NCBI RefSeq assembly: GCF_001623525.1
Contig: NZ_CP015225.1
Span: 992,001 to 1,056,000, forward strand
DNA length: 64,000 bases
From: Pseudomonas fluorescens
GTDB lineage: Bacteria > Pseudomonadota > Gammaproteobacteria > Pseudomonadales > Pseudomonadaceae
Direction: 5' to 3'
This document shows positions 60,645-64,000 of the stretch, piece by piece. The translations under genes were made by a program, and so were the position numbers. The notes beneath the pieces were generated by a model. The model searched no databases. It was not told where the DNA came from and saw only the letters and a list, made by a program, of their open reading frames with translations. Position 1 is the first letter of the stretch; the number at the start of each line of letters is the position of its first letter.

Positions 60645-61529
60645 CTATTTTTTGAATACATCAAGGTTCTCGCGAAGCCAGGCGGACAGCGAACGCGGCG
60701 GGGCACCGGTGAGGTCTTCAACAGTAAAGGTTCGTTCTGTCAGGACGGAGTCATGGAAAACGCGATCAAGGCCCACAAGAAGATCAACTACAAATGGGGA
60801 TAGTCCCTCTGCTAGCAGTGCAGAGCGATGTTCGGCGGGGGAGCGATGAGCATAGGTGACTGTGCGGCCTAATAGACTGGATAATTCCTCGGCAATTTGC
60901 GTCATTGTCCAATTTCGAGGGCCTGTGAGGTGATACGCACGCTGGGATTTCTCCGCCACCTCCTCAAGTAATGCTGCGCGCGCAGAGTCTGCAACATCCC
61001 GTGTGTCTATCAGATTTACGCGTCCATCGTTCGCTGCGCCGGCCCAGGTGCCCATAGCAATAGTGTTGCCAGCACGCTTTAGTACGTCCATGAACGTAGT
61101 GGGCCTCAACACAGTAGATGCTATGGATTGTTGACCCAGATGTGTTTCTATCAATGAATGCCAGGCAAAGGGGTTTATCGGAGTCGATGGTCCCATAACC
61201 GAAAGCTTTACGATGTGCTGCACGCCCGCCTCTACGGCAGCGTCAATAAGGGCAATCTCGTTAGCGACTTGTCGCGGGGAAGTGCCATGTGCAATGAACA
61301 GCTTCTCAACACCTACAAGCGCTCTTCTGAGGGTTAACGGCTGATCAAAATCCAACTCTGCAGAGGCTACCCCTTCTGGGAAGGCGCCGGGTGAACTCTG
61401 GCGTGTTAGTGCAAGTAGGTTGATTGGGTCTTGTGCTAATTGACTGATCAATCGCCTTCCTACGCGGCCAGTCGCGCCAGCAACGGCGATGCTGAGTGGT
61501 TGCGCTCGATTAGTCGATTGATTGAGCAT
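60645..61529 (-). CDS. NmrA/atypical SDR NAD(P)-binding oxidoreductase
   Basis: 294 residues. The cofactor motif IAVAGATGRVGRRLISQL starts near residue 14, as in NmrA/QorB proteins, and the fold continues with HIVKLSVMGPS, STVLRPTTFMDVL and VNLIDTRDVADSA. No YxxxK motif is obvious, which is usual for this group. Roles are redox sensing or quinone/aldehyde reduction. It is divergent from a TetR repressor with two operators between. Confidence 0.86.
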   Translation of the reverse strand: MLNQSTNRAQPLSIAVAGATGRVGRRLISQLAQDPINLLALTRQSSPGAFPEGVASAELDFDQPLTLRRALVGVEKLFIAHGTSPRQVANEIALIDAAVEAGVQHIVKLSVMGPSTPINPFAWHSLIETHLGQQSIASTVLRPTTFMDVLKRAGNTIAMGTWAGAANDGRVNLIDTRDVADSARAALLEEVAEKSQRAYHLTGPRNWTMTQIAEELSSLLGRTVTYAHRSPAEHRSALLAEGLSPFVVDLLVGLDRVFHDSVLTERTFTVEDLTGAPPRSLSAWLRENLDVFKK

Positions 61530-61549
61530 AACAAAATCTTCCTATATGA

Positions 61550-61588
61550 TGGAACGATCAGTCCATCTATATTGGTCTGATCGTTCCA
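61550..61588. promoter_or_regulatory. Twin TetR operators, inverted
   Basis: TGGAACGATCAGTCCA (61550-61565) and TGGTCTGATCGTTCCA (61573-61588, reverse TGGAACGATCAGACCA) share 15 of 16 bases and face each other in the divergent promoter of the NmrA-like and TetR genes. A related site is at 63222. Confidence 0.75.
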
Positions 61589-61607
61589 GGTTGTCAACGG
61601 AGGAGTC

Positions 61608-62195
61608 ATGAGCGGTAAACCGCAATATGACGAAAGTGCAGTCCTAAAAGCGGCGATGGGTGTTTTCTGGCGTCATGGTTACGCCAATGCATCTGTTAGC
61701 GATCTGACCGAAGCAACGGGTTTGTCTCGATCAAGCCTTTACCAACGGTTCCATGATAAGGATGGGCTCTTCAATGAGTCTCTTCAGCTGTATACCGACC
61801 GCGTATTGACGCGAATGAGATCGACCCGAGCACAGACCTCCAAAGCGAGCGTAGAGACGCTGCTACGTGAGTTTCTTCCGAGGGAATCTGATGTAAAGCG
61901 CCCCTCTGGTTGCCTGATATCTCGCAGTAACGCTGAGCAGGAAGACCTCACTGCTGCTGGAAAGAAAACCGCGAACGCTGCGGCTTGCCAGCAGCGGCAG
62001 ATTTTTTTGGAGATTTTGACTCATGGGCAGCTGGAGGGTGAGATCGAGCAGCATGTCGATTTGGATCTGCTGGCGTGGTATTACTTTGGAGTATTACAGT
62101 CCATTGTAAATCTGCCTTCAGTCGGAGCTACTAGCCAGACACTTGCCCGCCTCATTGACCTGGCAATGTTGGCGTGGCCTAAAAATCATGTATAA
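61608..62195 (+). CDS. TetR/AcrR family repressor
   Basis: 195 residues. The helix-turn-helix is ASVSDLTEATGLSRSSLYQR, ending FHDKDGLFNES. RPSGCLISRSNAEQ marks the group of TetR proteins that control reductases. The start has GGAGGAG just ahead. Operators upstream are shared with the divergent NmrA-like gene, and a third copy precedes the exported MBL gene beyond its 3' end, so it probably controls all three genes. Confidence 0.87.
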   Translation: MSGKPQYDESAVLKAAMGVFWRHGYANASVSDLTEATGLSRSSLYQRFHDKDGLFNESLQLYTDRVLTRMRSTRAQTSKASVETLLREFLPRESDVKRPSGCLISRSNAEQEDLTAAGKKTANAAACQQRQIFLEILTHGQLEGEIEQHVDLDLLAWYYFGVLQSIVNLPSVGATSQTLARLIDLAMLAWPKNHV

Positions 62196-62286
62196 AAATA
62201 GCCGCGTATAAGCAGGGTGACTTAACCTTTATCGCTTGCTGACGCTTGATGAAGAGGTGTGCGATTCATCCGTCAGCCAAGGGATG

Positions 62287-63174
62287 TTATTGATAAAAAA
62301 ACTTGGCGGATGCTCTTTCAACGCTAAAAAATAGCTCTGCATCTGGGTATTTTGTTTTCATGCGGCTCTGAAGTTCTGCGCGGTTTTTTGATTTTGAAAG
62401 TTCTTCTTCAAACACTAAAAGATATTGTTTTGTGAAATTGATTGCGCTGTAGGCGTCAAGTTGTTTGTTCGGAAAGTTATGCCCTGGGATGACGATGTTG
62501 GGCTTTAACTGTGCAAGCGCATCGAGATTTTGAACCCAGCGTTTTCGGCTCTCAGGCGTCGTTTCTACGGTATAAACGTGCATCTGGTCATAGGCCATGT
62601 CACCGACAACCGCAACACGCTCTTCTGGAAACCAGAGGTAGGAGTTCTCATCAGTGTCCCCCTGGAGATGCTTACGGATCTCGATTTTTGTACCTTCAAT
62701 ACTGAGTTGATCCCCATCAAACCTAGTGATGGGGACTTCACGGGTAGCTGCCTTTGACGACAGTAGCCCATGCCATTTTTCAAGCTTGGCCTTGTACACC
62801 TCATCTATACGGCTCGCGACCTTAGAGTTGGCTAAGATCTCCACGCGTGGGAAAGCGTCCTTAAAAACCTCCAAACCGAGGAAGTGGTCAGCATGCTCGT
62901 GAGTAATATAAATTTGCTTGAGATCCTTTTTGAGTGAGCGTATCAAATTGAGGACCTCGAGCGCATTCGCTCGGGTAAGTTGTGCGTCAATTAGTAGGAG
63001 TTCGTTATCTCCCTCAACAACCACCGAGTTATCAAAGAATCCATCGTCCTCTGAGGTGAATACATGAAAATTTAGATTGAGGACTTTGGCTGATTGGTTG
63101 GCGGAAGCTGTTCCCACTCCGAGCAGAAGGGCGCAAGTTAATACTAACTTTTTAACAAATGCTGTTTTTTCCAT
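62287..63174 (-). CDS. Exported metallo-beta-lactamase-fold protein
   Basis: 295 residues from ATG 63174, with a signal peptide FVKKLVLTCALLLGVGTASA. An upstream ATG at 63219 falls next to a TetR-type operator and adds a non-signal leader. Metal ligands: ITHEHADHFLGLEVF (HxHxDH), histidine in HLQGDTDENSYLWFP, aspartate in VAVVGDMAYDQMH and histidine in IVIPGHNFPN. The overall shape is close to the periplasmic MBL proteins related to QuiP/CphA-like subgroups without full B3 features. A TetR-type operator sits at 63222. It is low in GC compared with the left of the window. Confidence 0.83.
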   Translation of the reverse strand: MEKTAFVKKLVLTCALLLGVGTASANQSAKVLNLNFHVFTSEDDGFFDNSVVVEGDNELLLIDAQLTRANALEVLNLIRSLKKDLKQIYITHEHADHFLGLEVFKDAFPRVEILANSKVASRIDEVYKAKLEKWHGLLSSKAATREVPITRFDGDQLSIEGTKIEIRKHLQGDTDENSYLWFPEERVAVVGDMAYDQMHVYTVETTPESRKRWVQNLDALAQLKPNIVIPGHNFPNKQLDAYSAINFTKQYLLVFEEELSKSKNRAELQSRMKTKYPDAELFFSVERASAKFFYQ

Positions 63175-63221
63175 GTGCAATATGCCTTTTGCTGTACCAG
63201 CGCTTTCATTAGGAATCATGC

Positions 63222-63237
63222 TGGAACGATCGATTCA
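63222..63237. promoter_or_regulatory. Third copy of the TetR operator, before the MBL gene
   Basis: TGGAACGATCGATTCA shares the first ten bases and the closing CA with the twin operators at 61550-61588. It is upstream of the MBL gene start, linking that gene to the TetR regulon. Confidence 0.55.
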
Positions 63238-63322
63238 GGATGTCAAGTCACTTTTATGACCATGTTCCGGCCTGAGAAAAAGTGGGATCGATGGTCCAGC
63301 CTGAGCCTGGCGTCAATCTGTG

Positions 63323-63490
63323 GTCAGTCGAGCACGATGTGCCGCATTTGGTCTAAATAGTCAGCCCATTCGTTGAGCCGTTTCCCGGCGCTGTACCAGC
63401 AGTTAGGCGCGCATGCATACACGGCAGCTAGTACTTCGGGCAGGGATATCGCGAGCGCTGGATACCAGTGGAATTGGACGGGCGACGGCG
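63323..63490 (-). pseudogene. Possible C-terminal remnant of a tyrosine-recombinase integrase
   Basis: The minus strand ends RLNEWADYLDQMRHIVLD before a stop at 63323-63325. The E/A-W-A-D-Y-L-D pattern followed by a short basic tail is how many Pseudomonas phage-type integrases end. The upstream 35 codons are open but unlike an integrase core, and no catalytic RHRY residues are present. Identification rests on a short motif and is tentative. Confidence 0.35.
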
Positions 63491-63550
63491 GACTCTATTA
63501 ATAACTGCATGTTATTAAAGGTTTTTTGAATCTAGTGAAAATCCATCACA

Positions 63551-63685
63551 GGCTATCCGGATCCCCAAAGAACATTTTGACTTGGCTCTAAGACGGCATT
63601 TTCAGCTTGAAAAAATCTTGATATGCCCCCAGATTTGCCCCCAGTAACACGGGATGCACGCGCGATCACGAACTGCGATCTATCT
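63551..63685 (+). repeat. Direct repeat, copy C
   Basis: Third copy, starting GGCTATCCGGATCCCCAAAG and containing AACATTTTGACTTGGCTC, CTTGAAAAAA, and CCCCCAGATTTGCCCCCAGT followed by a GCGATCACGAACTGCGAT-like tail matching the GAGATCGCGAATGGCGAT of copy A. It lies just after the integrase-like remnant and before the transposase remnant. Confidence 0.6.
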
Positions 63686-63784
63686 CATAAGTAATATAAA
63701 TTTTTAGCCGATTTATCGGCGTGTTCTCTGCGCGACAGCGCGGCGTCAAGGCGGCGGACTCCTACTCGATTTGTAGAAGGCTCT

Positions 63785-64000
63785 TCAGCCCATCAACTGC
63801 ATCATTTTCCGAGCGCCTAGGACGCTGATCGCCCGCTTAAGGTTGTAGGCGGTGACAGCTAAAGCCATTTCAGCGCTCGTCCTGCAAGTTGTCGCAACAA
63901 GAACCGCCCGATTCCAAACGGCGCTGCTCCCTGAACAAAGTAAGGTGGGAGCCGACGGCGGCATGGGTCAGTAGCAATCACGGCGAAGGCATCACAACGA
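63785..64000 (-). pseudogene. Transposase remnant (IS1182/IS5-like DDE type), frameshifted
   Basis: On the minus strand the sequence ends AEMALAVTAYNLKRAISVLG followed by ARKMMQLMG and a stop at 63785-63787. The E-M-x-L-x-V-x-A-Y-N-L-K-R ending is standard for IS1182-type transposases. A second frame, just upstream, reads RFLLRQLAG, which would normally join this motif directly, so the copy is broken by a frameshift near 63880. The rest leaves the window. It closes the accessory region. Confidence 0.6.

Noticed and set aside
62287..63174. Beta-lactam resistance enzyme
   Set aside because: The HxHxDH fold is shared with many hydrolases; the remaining B3 features are not clear and the regulatory link is to a reductase.
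1..64000. CRISPR arrays, tRNA or rRNA genes
   Set aside because: No spaced repeat array, cloverleaf sequence or rRNA segment was seen in a visual reading; a tRNAscan run would settle it.

Overview
The window reads as Pseudomonas DNA, probably fluorescens/putida/chlororaphis group. Evidence is an OprD-family porin, a PirA/CirA-type siderophore receptor, an aldoxime dehydratase very close to what I recall of Pseudomonas chlororaphis OxdA, AGGAG-type ribosome sites and generally GC-rich codon use. No rRNA, tRNA or CRISPR array was seen. Nearly everything right of 7 kb is accessory catabolic DNA.

0-6.7 kb is a stress/low-oxygen cluster: universal stress protein end, phosphoribosyltransferase, alpha/beta hydrolase, erythromycin-esterase-like protein, triple BON protein, and a P1B-type metal ATPase with a C-terminal hemerythrin domain. 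Two TTGA-N6-TCAA boxes (3248-3261, 4290-4303) suggest control by ANR.

6.8-24.7 kb holds sugar-acid or hydroaromatic catabolism. One part has an SDR, a TIM-barrel isomerase, an IclR regulator, a Gfo/Idh dehydrogenase, a shikimate-dehydrogenase-like protein and an MHS transporter. The second has a UxaA/GarD dehydratase, a fumarylacetoacetase-fold protein and alpha-ketoglutarate semialdehyde dehydrogenase, which together fit a non-phosphorylative route to 2-oxoglutarate. An IclR-led operon (hydratase, FAH hydrolase, DUF4286-like protein) and an OprD porin follow. Three palindromes resemble IclR operators.

24.7-31 kb has a gene remnant, HxlR plus Old Yellow Enzyme, and a two-component system convergent with a TonB receptor. 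31-41 kb is a complete aldoxime -> nitrile -> amide -> acid system: heme aldoxime dehydratase, outer-membrane channel, truncated hemoglobin, amidase, cobalt-type nitrile hydratase (alpha, beta, activator), CbiM-type cobalt permease, soluble chemoreceptor and an AraC regulator. Direct-repeat sites with a 21-bp period lie upstream of oxdA and of the amidase, and a single half-site upstream of the hemoglobin; these are probably the AraC regulator's operators. 41-45.8 kb is a LacI-controlled polyol/inositol-type operon.

46-63.5 kb is a second accessory block: MAPEG protein, SDR/TetR pair with twin operators, a secreted hydrolase of unknown family, an eight-gene minus-strand operon behind HxlR twin operators (two genes carry a single-base homopolymer frameshift), a maleate isomerase/transporter/LysR operon, and a TetR system whose operator recurs before a secreted metallo-beta-lactamase-fold protein. 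A direct repeat present at 6.77, 45.94 and 63.55 kb, with integrase-like and transposase remnants beside the last copy, suggests that the two blocks are tandem integrated islands.
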